The notes under the pieces were generated by a model. The model made no database searches, was not told where the DNA came from, and worked only from the letters and a program-made list of their open reading frames with translations. A stretch of DNA of 64,000 nucleotides. It comes from Desulfobacteraceae bacterium UBA2245. GTDB taxonomy: Bacteria; Desulfobacterota; Desulfobacteria; Desulfobacterales; UBA2245. The stretch covers positions 1 to 64,000 of the forward strand of contig DDYB01000003.1 of NCBI GenBank assembly GCA_002347265.1. Reading direction: 5' to 3'. Positions 44,211-52,796 of this stretch are shown here, piece by piece (within the stretch, counting starts at the first letter, position 1; each line of letters begins with the position of its first letter). The translations under genes and the position numbers were made by a program.

Positions 44211-44231
44211 GGTCTGCTCGGACGGCAGACC
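44211..44231 (+). terminator. Hairpin after the DUF3800 pair
   Basis: GGTCTGC (44211-44217) pairs exactly with GCAGACC (44225-44231) across a 7-base loop, 5 bp after the stop codon. There is no T-run, so it is a hairpin of uncertain terminator strength. Confidence 0.4.
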
Positions 44232-44314
44232 CATCTCCTTTGGCTCTTACACCCGGAAGGGATGGCCAGTGAGTGTTAATACAATATTAATATCGCCTAT
44301 CATTTGTCAAGCAT

Positions 44315-44374
44315 TAAACGGGCAGCATTGAAACAGGCGATCTCTAAACGGGCAGCATTGAAACAGGCGATCTC
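44315..44374. repeat. Two tandem 30-bp direct repeats
   Basis: An identical 30-bp unit (TAAACGGGCAGCATTGAAAC onward) occurs at 44315-44344 and 44345-44374 with no spacer, and abuts dispersed repeat copy 3. The rest of the 44232-44641 gap has no gene. Confidence 0.85.
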
Positions 44375-44377
44375 TCC

Positions 44378-44537
44378 CAGGGGGTCGGGCCAAGCTAACT
44401 TTCTGAAAACAGGAAAATTCATTTCAAAATGACCCGCGAAATCAAGCTTAAACCGAACTTTTGGATGCCAAAAAACGAGCTCTAAGAAAACCGGGTACAA
44501 TCGAACCGTATTTCTGATCCTGACAAAAGCGCCTTGG
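44378..44537. repeat. Dispersed repeat, copy 3
   Basis: The most complete copy: CAGGGGGTCGGGCCAAGC, TTCATTTCAAAATGACCCGC, AAATCAAGCTTAAACCGAAC, TTTTGGATGCC, CTCTAAGAAAACCGGGTAC, AATCGAACCGTATTTC, AAAGCGCC. Its left half matches copy 1 and its right half matches copy 2. It marks the right edge of the accessory island. Confidence 0.75.
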
Positions 44538-44641
44538 TATGCTTGAATATGCCGCGTGGTTGTGACGACCGGCGCGAATGGTCCGGGAGCGAGATCTTCA
44601 GCCGTGGACATCGGTCAGGGTACCCGGTCGAGGTGAGAAAC

Positions 44642-45184
44642 ATGCCCATGAAAAAACCGTTCCCCCGCAGTTACTGGGTCGTTCCCGGCCGATTCCTGGC
44701 CGGGCATTATCCCGGAGACCGGCGCAACGACGAGATGGAGCGCAGGATGCAGGGCCTTCTGAATTGCGGCATCCGATGCGTCGTCAACCTGATGGAACCC
44801 GATGAGCGGGATTATGACGGCCTGCTGTTTGCAGATTATGCGCCGGTTCTGAAACGCCTCGCCGGCGGCGAACCTCCAGTTGAATGCTGTAACATGCCCA
44901 TTCGGGATTTCGATGCGCCGTCCCCGGAATTCATGGTTCGAATTCTCGACCGGATCGACGCTTTTCTGAATGAAAACCGCTTCGTCTATGTTCATTGCTG
45001 GGGAGGGCGGGGCAGGACCGGCACGGTGGTGGGCTGCTGGCTTATCCGCCACGGCATCGCCGAAGGCCGGAGCGTTCTGGAGAAGATCCGGGAGCTGCGA
45101 CGTTCGGATCCCGGGGTGCGCTGGCCGTCCCCGGAAATGCCCGACCAGGTTCTCATGGTCCGGTCCTGGAAGAAGGGGCAATGA
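44642..45184 (+). CDS. Dual-specificity-type protein tyrosine phosphatase
   Basis: 180 residues from the ATG at 44642; a longer frame from 44534 starts inside repeat copy 3. The CX5R loop VHCWGGRGRTGTVVG (about residue 119) carries the nucleophilic Cys and phosphate-binding Arg, and the aspartate general acid is probably in MPIRDFDAPS. It may dephosphorylate proteins, lipids or RNA 5' ends. Confidence 0.8.
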   Translation: MPMKKPFPRSYWVVPGRFLAGHYPGDRRNDEMERRMQGLLNCGIRCVVNLMEPDERDYDGLLFADYAPVLKRLAGGEPPVECCNMPIRDFDAPSPEFMVRILDRIDAFLNENRFVYVHCWGGRGRTGTVVGCWLIRHGIAEGRSVLEKIRELRRSDPGVRWPSPEMPDQVLMVRSWKKGQ

Positions 45185-45235
45185 AAACGGCAGCCCGGAA
45201 AATCGAGCTGCCGTTTTACATGCTGGAATGACGGG

Positions 45236-46504
45236 TCAGGGTTGTCTGGTTTCTTTTTCAGCGTACCGGATCATCGAGGCGGCCTCTTCCCGGATCTCTA
45301 CGAGGTCCTTCTGCATCTTGGCAAAGCCGTACCAGGTCGCATAGTCGGGGTTCATGTGAAAACCGGCCTGAAACGCCTTCATCCGGTGGTCCATGAACAT
45401 CTCGTACAGGGTCTGTTCGATCTTGGTGTCCACATCGTAAAAGGTCAGCAGATCCGGATAGGCAAAGGGCTGGCCCGGTTTCTGCTTGATGATTCCCTTT
45501 TTGTAAAGGTCGGCCACGATCTCGATCGCCTCGGCAAAGATTTTGTCGGTTTCCCGGACCATCTGATCGGCGTTCTTGAAGTTTTCCGCCACAAAGCCCG
45601 GAGAGTGGCAATCCTGGCAGATGGCGACAAACTTGGCCCGCTCGGCGTCGAACTCTTCACGGCTCAGCCGTGCGACCTTGCCGGCCTTGACCACATCCAG
45701 CCGGCCGGTGGGATTTCCTTCAGGGTCCAGAACCCCCAGGCCCTTGAGAATGGTGACGCGGTCCTTCATCCACTCCGGGTCGTCTTCCGGAAGGCGGACG
45801 GCCAGAAAACCCCAGGCCGTCATGACCCGGTGGTCGCCGCCGGCCATGTGACAGGTCTGGCAGCGGGGCGCACGATCCTTGTTTTTGGGATCGATGATGC
45901 GGTTCATCAGATAGGTGACGCCGTGTTTTGCTCCGGACCACATTTCCCATTGCGGGTGGTCAAACCCCATGTGGCAGGTCATGCAGGATTCCGGCTCCAG
46001 GGCCTCGGCCTTGGAAAAGGCGTGCCGGGTATGGCAGTTCTGGCAGTCCATTCCGTATTTGTAATACTTCCGGTTTTCCGTCTCCCGGTCCCCGGCCTCG
46101 GCCAGACCCATGGTATGGCAGCCGCCGCAGCCTTTCTGGCCTTCAATAAACGCCTTGGGCTGCTGGTGGGTCCTGGGCATGGCATCCATGGCGATCTTGC
46201 CCAGCGCGTGCTTGCCGTCCAGATACTGTCCGGCCTGCTTGGCGTGGCATCGCTTGCAGGTGGCGATCGTCGGCAGAACCGCCTGGTCCACGTTTTCTTC
46301 GCTGTTGTGTTTGCTGCCGTGGCAGGATCCGCAGGTCAGCGTCTCAGCCATCTTTCCGCGGTTGAAGTCCGTTACCATGGCCGGCGAAATTCCGGCGTGG
46401 CATTCCTCGCATTCCGACGGCTTTGCCGCGACGCCGGCAGGAAACGACACTGCGAAAATCAGAAGCGCGGCCAGCAGGCAGAACACATTTCCGGCTTTGT
46501 TCAT
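45236..46504 (-). CDS. Octaheme cytochrome c, hydroxylamine oxidoreductase family
   Basis: 422 residues from the ATG at 46504 (AAAGGAG upstream); a longer frame to 46597 would put residues before the signal peptide. Signal peptide then eight CXXCH motifs (CEECH, CGSCH, CKRCH, CGGCH, CQNCH, CMTCH, CQTCH, CQDCH) and a C-terminal helical domain, the HAO/eHao pattern. It acts in the periplasm. In anaerobes such enzymes usually reduce nitrogen oxides or hydroxylamine rather than oxidise hydroxylamine; direction cannot be read here. No quinol-linked partner is adjacent. Confidence 0.8.
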   Translation of the reverse strand: MNKAGNVFCLLAALLIFAVSFPAGVAAKPSECEECHAGISPAMVTDFNRGKMAETLTCGSCHGSKHNSEENVDQAVLPTIATCKRCHAKQAGQYLDGKHALGKIAMDAMPRTHQQPKAFIEGQKGCGGCHTMGLAEAGDRETENRKYYKYGMDCQNCHTRHAFSKAEALEPESCMTCHMGFDHPQWEMWSGAKHGVTYLMNRIIDPKNKDRAPRCQTCHMAGGDHRVMTAWGFLAVRLPEDDPEWMKDRVTILKGLGVLDPEGNPTGRLDVVKAGKVARLSREEFDAERAKFVAICQDCHSPGFVAENFKNADQMVRETDKIFAEAIEIVADLYKKGIIKQKPGQPFAYPDLLTFYDVDTKIEQTLYEMFMDHRMKAFQAGFHMNPDYATWYGFAKMQKDLVEIREEAASMIRYAEKETRQP

Positions 46505-46798
46505 ATGCTTCTCCTTTCCTTCATCAGAATTTCGTGACAAACAGAGGTTGACTTCGTGGTGATTCGCAGTTCGAAGCAGAGTGGCTGAAGCTATCAACGA
46601 CCCTGGATTCCGGTCCGGAACAGGTTGAGTTTCATGCTTCGAATGTTTGAATCATATAGCTTATCCGTATTGAGCGCAACCGGTTTGAGACCATGGCGGC
46701 TGAAAAGTCGGATTGACAAACCGGCCGAGCAGGTTCTAAGGAAAGTCATGAGCGGATCGGTTTCTCTTTAACCTTCGGCCGTTATCGGAGGTATCCTC

Positions 46799-47293
46799 AT
46801 GACGGATATCAAACTCAACACGGGCTATCTGCCCAGCCTGATCGGACGGATTGCCGAGCTTCACGCCCTGTACTATCACGAACACTGGGGTTTCGGCGCT
46901 TTCTTTGAAGCCAAGGTGGCTTCGGAACTGGCCCGGTTCATTGCGCGATACGATGCGGACCGGGACGGGGTGTGGACCGTGACCGCGGGAAACCGGATCG
47001 AGGGTTCCATCGTTATGGACAGGCCGGATGAAAGCGGGCAGGGCGCTCATCTGCGGTGGTTTATCGTCTCGCCGGAAATTCAGGGAAAAGGGTGGGGCGG
47101 CAAACTGATTGCTGCGGCCATGGATTTTTGCAGGAGCAAAGGATATGAGAAGGTTTATCTCTGGACCTTCGAGGGCCTTTACCCGGCCCGGCGCCTGTAT
47201 GAAAGAGCGGGTTTCCGGCTGGTGGAGCAGCATATCGGCCAACAGTGGGGAAAACAGGTCAATGAACAGCGTTTTGAAGCCGTGCTGTCGTGA
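46799..47293 (+). CDS. GNAT family N-acetyltransferase
   Basis: 164 residues. The acetyl-CoA loop is SPEIQGKGWGGKLI (Q-x-x-G-x-G), followed by ARRLYERAGFRLVEQ, the usual C-terminal strand-helix. It is single-domain and full length. The substrate is unknown. It is divergent from the octaheme gene and 69 bp before the antiporter. Confidence 0.8.
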   Translation: MTDIKLNTGYLPSLIGRIAELHALYYHEHWGFGAFFEAKVASELARFIARYDADRDGVWTVTAGNRIEGSIVMDRPDESGQGAHLRWFIVSPEIQGKGWGGKLIAAAMDFCRSKGYEKVYLWTFEGLYPARRLYERAGFRLVEQHIGQQWGKQVNEQRFEAVLS

Positions 47294-47362
47294 ACCCCGG
47301 GCTGATCCTCGTTTACAGCTGATTTCGAAGCGAAGAGCCATTCAAGGAGACTGAGAAAACCC

Positions 47363-49363
47363 GTGGGAATTGCGTCGGACATCGTCATCATTCTGGTTGC
47401 GGCCCTGATCGGCGGCCTGGTCGCCCAGAAACTCAAGCTTCCCCTGATTCTGGGCTATATTCTGTCCGGAGTGCTGGTGGGACCTTACACCGGCGGCGTC
47501 ACGGTTTCGGACATTCACGATATCGAACTGCTGGCGGAAATCGGAGTGGCGCTGCTGCTCTTTGCCCTGGGACTCGAGTTTTCATTCAAGAAATTAAAGC
47601 CCGTGCGTCATATCGCCCTGATCGGAACGCCCATTCAGATGCTGCTGACCATGGGCCTTGGCGCCGGCATCGGCCGGTGGCTCGGCTGGGAGTGGACGCC
47701 CTCCATCTGGCTGGGCGCCCTGATTTCCCTGTCCAGCACCATGGTCATCCTGAAAACCCTGATGAACCAGGGCTGGATGGGGACGCTTTCCAGCCGGGTG
47801 ATGATCGGCATGCTGATCGTTCAGGACCTTGCGGTCATTCCGATGATGATCATCCTGCCGAAGCTCAACGACCCGCAGGCCGGCCTGCCGCTCCTGGCCT
47901 GGGCCGCGGCAAAGGCCGCCCTGTTTCTGGCCGCGACGATTCTGGTCGGCACCCGGGTGCTGCCGCGGGTGATGGCCGTGATTGCCGGGTGGAATTCCCG
48001 TGAGCTGTTTCTGCTGGCCATTACCGCCCTGGGGCTGGGCATCGGTTACGCCACCTACCTGATGGGTCTTTCATTTTCCTTTGGCGCGTTTATTGCCGGC
48101 ATGGTGCTCAGCGAGTCGGATTACGGCCATCAGGCCCTGAGCGACATCATTCCCCTGCGGGATCTGTTCGGCCTGCTCTTCTTTGCCTCGGTGGGCATGC
48201 TGCTGGACCCTGCCTTTCTGATCGTAAACATCGGCGCGGTGCTGGTGATCGTTGTTCTGGTTGCTGTCGGAAAGGCCCTGATCTTCATGATTTTATCCAA
48301 ATCCTTCGGGTACGGCAACGTGGTTCCCCTGGCCACGGGACTGGGATTGTTTCAAATCGGCGAGTTCAGTTTCGTTCTGGCCCGGATGGGCGTTCAGACG
48401 AATTCCATCGGCCACGAGGTCTATTCCCTGGTTCTGACGACCGCCATCATCACCATGCTTGCCACACCGTTTGTGTCAGGGCTAACCGCCCCGCTGTACG
48501 CGCTCAGGAAACGGAAGTTCAATCACGAGCCGCTTCAGACCATTAATATTCCTTCAACCGGACTTCGGAACCATGTGGTGATCGCCGGCGGCGGACGCAT
48601 CGGTCAGCACGTCGCCCAGGTGCTGCAGCGGCTGGACCTGGCCTTTGTGATCATTGAACTGGACTTTCATCGTCTGGAACAGGCAAAGGCAGCCTCCCTG
48701 CCGGTCATTTACGGGGATGCAGGCCAGCAGGTGGTGCTGGAGGCCGCCGAGATAGAGCATGCGGCTCTGCTTCTGATAACCGTTCCGGCCAACCTGGTCT
48801 CCCAGGCCATCGTCAAACAGGTCCGTCGAATGAACCCGGATCTGGATATCGTTGCCAGGGCCGAAAGCCTGGATTTGATGAAAAAACTATATGAATACGG
48901 CGTTTACGAAGTGGTTCAGCCGGAGTTTGAGGCAGGCCTTGAGATCACCCGCCAGGCCCTGCTTCACCTCAACGTTTCGACATCCGAAATTCAGCAGTAC
49001 ACGGACGCGATTCGCAGGGAGTTGTACGCTCCGATGTATGAGAAGAACTATTCGTACCGGACCATCGCGGATTTGCGGAACGTCGCCGGCATGCTGGAGC
49101 TTGCCTGGGTGAACATCGTGTCCGGCAGCGCGATGATCGGCAAAACGATCGGAGAGCTGGCGATCCGGAGCCGGACCGGCGTTTCCGTGGTGGGGGTCAT
49201 GCGCGGCGGAAACCTTCATTCGAACCCGGACGCCGAATTCCGGTTCATGCCGGAAGATATTGTGGCGATCATCGGCAAGGCTCGGGAACGCTGCTCTTTT
49301 CAGGCCCTGGCCGGCTCGGGCGCCTGTGATGCGCAACCGTCATTCGGCAATGAAACGCGATAG
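47363..49363 (+). CDS. KefB-type cation/proton antiporter with TrkA domains
   Basis: 666 residues from a GTG start. The first ~390 residues form about 12 membrane helices (LPLILGYILSGVLVGPYTGG is the family signature). Residues ~395-520 are a TrkA-N nucleotide-binding domain (VVIAGGGRIGQHVAQVL) and ~560-650 a TrkA-C domain. It probably exchanges K+ or Na+ for H+ under NAD(H) control. Confidence 0.85.
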   Translation: MGIASDIVIILVAALIGGLVAQKLKLPLILGYILSGVLVGPYTGGVTVSDIHDIELLAEIGVALLLFALGLEFSFKKLKPVRHIALIGTPIQMLLTMGLGAGIGRWLGWEWTPSIWLGALISLSSTMVILKTLMNQGWMGTLSSRVMIGMLIVQDLAVIPMMIILPKLNDPQAGLPLLAWAAAKAALFLAATILVGTRVLPRVMAVIAGWNSRELFLLAITALGLGIGYATYLMGLSFSFGAFIAGMVLSESDYGHQALSDIIPLRDLFGLLFFASVGMLLDPAFLIVNIGAVLVIVVLVAVGKALIFMILSKSFGYGNVVPLATGLGLFQIGEFSFVLARMGVQTNSIGHEVYSLVLTTAIITMLATPFVSGLTAPLYALRKRKFNHEPLQTINIPSTGLRNHVVIAGGGRIGQHVAQVLQRLDLAFVIIELDFHRLEQAKAASLPVIYGDAGQQVVLEAAEIEHAALLLITVPANLVSQAIVKQVRRMNPDLDIVARAESLDLMKKLYEYGVYEVVQPEFEAGLEITRQALLHLNVSTSEIQQYTDAIRRELYAPMYEKNYSYRTIADLRNVAGMLELAWVNIVSGSAMIGKTIGELAIRSRTGVSVVGVMRGGNLHSNPDAEFRFMPEDIVAIIGKARERCSFQALAGSGACDAQPSFGNETR

Positions 49364-49673
49364 GCGCTTTGTCCAGCTCCCGCCCCTCAAAGCTTTTGTT
49401 GAAACAATTCATAAAAGATTGTAAATACAATTCATGTGCTGACAATTTCATGGGGCAAATCCGCTTCCTGAAATCAGAAAAAACGCCCTTGAAAATCATC
49501 TGTTTCCCCGTCAGTCCGCATGCTGAAAATGTCTGTTTTTGAAATGCCGATCCTCTGAGACCGTATCTGCCTGGATATTTTTAATGAAGTCGGCATTGCG
49601 ATTTCTGATCGTGTGTGAAGAGTCCTGTCTTTGGCGCAAATGAACGCATGAACATTCAACAAGGAGGCATGAA
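49364..49673. other. 310-bp intergenic region before cytochrome P460
   Basis: A/T-rich, no gene apparent. It must hold the promoter of the P460/DUF4079 pair, but I find no convincing -35/-10. AAGGAGG at 49661-49667 serves the P460 start. Confidence 0.4.
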
Positions 49674-50147
49674 ATGAAAAAGATCATCATTGGCATGGCG
49701 GTGTTTATTGTTTTTGCGATATCCGGCGCATCGGTTTATGCCGAGATGCCCGGACCCGATTCCGGGTCGCTCTGGAATTACATCACCCAGGAATCTCCTT
49801 ACCAGAACTGGTCTTTCTGGCCCGATCATCAGGGAATGCAGCCGGGACAGGCCCCGCACGGCCCTTTTCACAAGGTCTTTGTCAATGACCTGGCCCTGAA
49901 CTCGTCAAAAGCGCCGGTTCAACACGGATCGATCGAGGTCAAGGAAAACTACAGCAAAGCCAGCGAGCTGGTCGCCATTACCGTGATGTACAAGATCAGC
50001 GGCTTTAACCCCGATGACGGAGACTGGTTCTGGGTCAAATACAGCCCCGACGGGAAGGCCGACGTGGCCGGGAAGATAGCGGGCTGCATCGGATGTCACG
50101 GAACCCGCGCTTCCAACGACTTTATTCTGGTGCATGAGTTCAAATAA
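49674..50147 (+). CDS. Cytochrome P460 family protein
   Basis: 157 residues: signal peptide to about residue 23, beta-rich core (HKVFVNDLAL, GSIEVKENYSKASELV, GDWFWVKYSPDG) and C-terminal heme site CIGCHGTRASNDFI. The size and heme position fit cytochrome P460/CytL, periplasmic c-type hemes with a Lys-heme crosslink that act on hydroxylamine or NO. The Lys in VKENYSK is a candidate crosslink residue (inference). Confidence 0.75.
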   Translation: MKKIIIGMAVFIVFAISGASVYAEMPGPDSGSLWNYITQESPYQNWSFWPDHQGMQPGQAPHGPFHKVFVNDLALNSSKAPVQHGSIEVKENYSKASELVAITVMYKISGFNPDDGDWFWVKYSPDGKADVAGKIAGCIGCHGTRASNDFILVHEFK

Positions 50148-50165
50148 GATTCGAACGGATTGCGT

Positions 50166-50594
50166 ATGATTTTACTGCATGCGGTTTTACAATGCTTGTC
50201 CGTTCTGGCGGCCGCTTATGCATTTTATCTTGGAATAGCGCGTTTCCGGACGCTTCACCTGGGCCGGAAGGCCGCCTTCAAGTGGAAAAGGCATGTATGG
50301 GCCGGCTCTTTTGCGCTGATTCTGATGTTCGTCGGCGGTTTGCTCGGAATGATGCTCGTATACCTGTACTGGAATCGTTTTTTGATGGCAGGATTGCATG
50401 CCGCAATCGGCATGGCGATGATGCCCTTGATGCTTTTCGGCCTGGTTTCGGGCTATTTCATGAATCGCGACAAGAAAAGCCGGCCCACGCTCGCCCTGGT
50501 TCACGGCATCAACAATCTGCTTGTCATCATTCTGGCGATCTGGCAGATTAAAACCGGTTTGCAGGTTTATGCGCTGTACGTTTCAGCCGGGTGA
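50166..50594 (+). CDS. DUF4079 cytochrome-b561-like membrane protein
   Basis: 142 residues, four membrane helices with His residues at helix ends (KRHVWAG, GLHAAIGM, LVHGINN) that could ligate heme b. It starts 18 bp after the P460 gene, so it may donate or accept electrons for it. I chose the ATG at 50166 over a TTG at 50160. Confidence 0.7.
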   Translation: MILLHAVLQCLSVLAAAYAFYLGIARFRTLHLGRKAAFKWKRHVWAGSFALILMFVGGLLGMMLVYLYWNRFLMAGLHAAIGMAMMPLMLFGLVSGYFMNRDKKSRPTLALVHGINNLLVIILAIWQIKTGLQVYALYVSAG

Positions 50595-50843
50595 AGATCA
50601 TAAAACGGCGCTGACGGTTCAATAAGGGGCTTCGGGAACAGTTTTCAGATCCGGCGCCGGCGTTGATGTTTTGAATGCGACCGTGCTCCGGGCCATCATT
50701 CATGGTCCGGAGGCGCGGTTTTTTTTCAGGCGGTCAGAAACGGAATGCCGGCGGTTTAAGCTCATTCTCCGATTTTGGATGGGTTTTTTGAATCCGCTGT
50801 GGTATAGAACTTTTTTCAAATCACCCAATCACCTTGAGGCAAT

Positions 50844-51317
50844 ATGCGTGCAGGACTGGGATATGATGTGCACCGGCTGGCAAAGGGCAGAAAACTGATG
50901 CTCGGCGGTGTAGAGATTCCCTTTGAAAAAGGACTTCTCGGGCATTCCGATGCGGACGTCCTGCTCCATGCCCTGTGCGACGCCATGCTCGGCGCCGCGG
51001 GCCTGGGAGATATCGGCATGCATTTTCCGGATACGGACAGCCTGTATGAGAACATCTCCAGTCTGGTTTTGCTCGAAAGCACCCGGGTGATGATTCAGAA
51101 TGCCGGATACAGGGTGGAAAACATCGATGCCACGGTTTTTGCGCAGGCGCCGAAAATCGCCCCGTATCGAATTGCCATTCAGAAATCCATTGCATCCGCC
51201 CTGCAGCTCGAAATCGATGCGGTGAACATCAAGGCGACGACTACCGAAGGCCTCGGCACGATCGGAGAGGGAGAGGGCATCGGCGCCATGTGCGTGGCGC
51301 TGCTCAAAAAACGATGA
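50844..51317 (+). CDS. ispF: 2-C-methyl-D-erythritol 2,4-cyclodiphosphate synthase
   Basis: 157 residues, standard length. GLGYDVHRL supplies the metal-binding Asp and His, LGHSDADVLLHALCDA the active-site loop, and TTTEGLGTIGEGEGI the C-terminal signature. It converts CDP-ME-2-phosphate to the cyclic diphosphate in the non-mevalonate isoprenoid pathway. First gene of the ispF-cysS-uvrB-uvrC run. Confidence 0.95.
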   Translation: MRAGLGYDVHRLAKGRKLMLGGVEIPFEKGLLGHSDADVLLHALCDAMLGAAGLGDIGMHFPDTDSLYENISSLVLLESTRVMIQNAGYRVENIDATVFAQAPKIAPYRIAIQKSIASALQLEIDAVNIKATTTEGLGTIGEGEGIGAMCVALLKKR

Positions 51318-51348
51318 ATCCGCACCGGCTTGAAAGGATTTTCATTCG

Positions 51349-52764
51349 ATGACGCTTCGAGTTTACAATACCCTGGGAAGAAAAAAGGAAATTTTTGAAC
51401 CGATTGAAGCCGGAAAGGTCCGGATGTACGTCTGCGGCCCGACGGTCTATGATTCCTGCCATATCGGCCATGCCCGTTCCGTGGTGGTTTTCGATGTGAT
51501 CGTCCGTTATCTTGAGGCCGCGGGATATGCGGTCACCTATGTGAGAAACTTTACCGATGTGGACGACAAGATCATCAAACGGGCCAGTGAGATGGGCATC
51601 GGCACGGCGCAGCTGGCCGAAAAATTTATTGCCGAGTTCTACCGGGATATGGATGCGCTGAATATCCGGCGGGCCACCGTCGAGCCCAGAGCCACCGAGC
51701 ATATCGATGCGATCGTTCAGGTCATTGAAAGGCTGTTTGAAAAAGACCTGGCCTATGTCGTGGACGGGGATGTCTATTTTTCGGTTACCGATTTTGCGGA
51801 TTACGGAAAACTTTCCGGCAGAAAACTCGAAGACATGGAAGCCGGGGCCCGGGTGGATGTGGATGACAGAAAGAGAAACCCTTTTGACTTTGCCCTGTGG
51901 AAATCGGCCAAGCCAGGGGAACCCAGCTGGAAAAGCCCGTGGGGAAGGGGACGGCCGGGATGGCACATCGAGTGTTCGGCCATGAGCGGCGTCTTTCTCG
52001 GGGAAAGCTTCGACATTCACGGCGGCGGCAAGGACCTGATCTTTCCGCATCATGAAAACGAGATCGCCCAGTCCGAGGGCGCATTTGGAAAACCGTTCGC
52101 GAAATACTGGATTCACAACGGATTTGTCAATATCAACCAGGAAAAGATGTCCAAGTCTCTGGGCAATTTTCTGATGATTCGGGACGTGCTCGAGTCCTAT
52201 CATCCCGAGAGCGTCCGCCTGTTTCTGCTGTCCAATCATTACCGCAGTCCGATTGACTTCAGCGACAGGGCCATGGACGAATCCACCACGGCGCTGGATA
52301 AGATCTATGCGCTGATGGAGCGTTTCGAGGAGATTTCCGCGGCTGAAAACAGCGGCGCCCTCTGGAACAGCTTTCGAGAGGCCATGGATGATGACTTTAA
52401 TACCGCCCGGGGGATCGGAATCGTGTTCGATGCGGTCCGGAACCTCAACCGCCTTCTGGATGAAAACCTTGTCCCGGCTTCCGAGCCAGAACTGAGATCC
52501 GCCAAGGCCGATCTTCTGAAAATCGGAGACATTCTCGGCATTCTTCAGGAAGCTCCGAAACAGTATTTTGAAAAAAAGAAATCCCGGGGGCTTGAAAAGA
52601 GCGCGGTAGATCCCGAAACCATTGAAAAGCTCATCGCCGAGCGTCTGGCGGCCCGAAAATCCAAAAACTGGGCCAGGGCCGACGAGATTCGCGATTTTCT
52701 GGCCGGCCACAACATTGTGCTTGAGGATCGTCCCGAAGGCACGGTCTGGAAGATCAAAGAGTGA
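51349..52764 (+). CDS. cysS: Cysteinyl-tRNA synthetase
   Basis: 471 residues. YVCGPTVYDSCHIGHARS carries the zinc Cys and HIGH-type signature, and EKMSKSLGNF is KMSKS. Later FPHHENEIAQSE provides zinc ligands. Charges tRNA-Cys in the cytoplasm. It lies 31 bp after ispF. Confidence 0.95.
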   Translation: MTLRVYNTLGRKKEIFEPIEAGKVRMYVCGPTVYDSCHIGHARSVVVFDVIVRYLEAAGYAVTYVRNFTDVDDKIIKRASEMGIGTAQLAEKFIAEFYRDMDALNIRRATVEPRATEHIDAIVQVIERLFEKDLAYVVDGDVYFSVTDFADYGKLSGRKLEDMEAGARVDVDDRKRNPFDFALWKSAKPGEPSWKSPWGRGRPGWHIECSAMSGVFLGESFDIHGGGKDLIFPHHENEIAQSEGAFGKPFAKYWIHNGFVNINQEKMSKSLGNFLMIRDVLESYHPESVRLFLLSNHYRSPIDFSDRAMDESTTALDKIYALMERFEEISAAENSGALWNSFREAMDDDFNTARGIGIVFDAVRNLNRLLDENLVPASEPELRSAKADLLKIGDILGILQEAPKQYFEKKKSRGLEKSAVDPETIEKLIAERLAARKSKNWARADEIRDFLAGHNIVLEDRPEGTVWKIKE

Positions 52765-52796
52765 CCGATCTGTGCTCGTGCTCCATGAAAACATGA

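Noticed and set aside
44315..44374. Repeat containing ATTGAAAC, recalling CRISPR repeat ends
   Set aside because: Only two 30-bp units, directly abutting with no variable spacers, and no cas gene in the window. A simple tandem duplication.
44300..44611. Minus-strand frame through repeat copy 3, similar to one through copy 2
   Set aside because: The peptide similarity follows from DNA repeat identity; copy 1 breaks the frame, there is no start site or codon bias, so coding is not supported.
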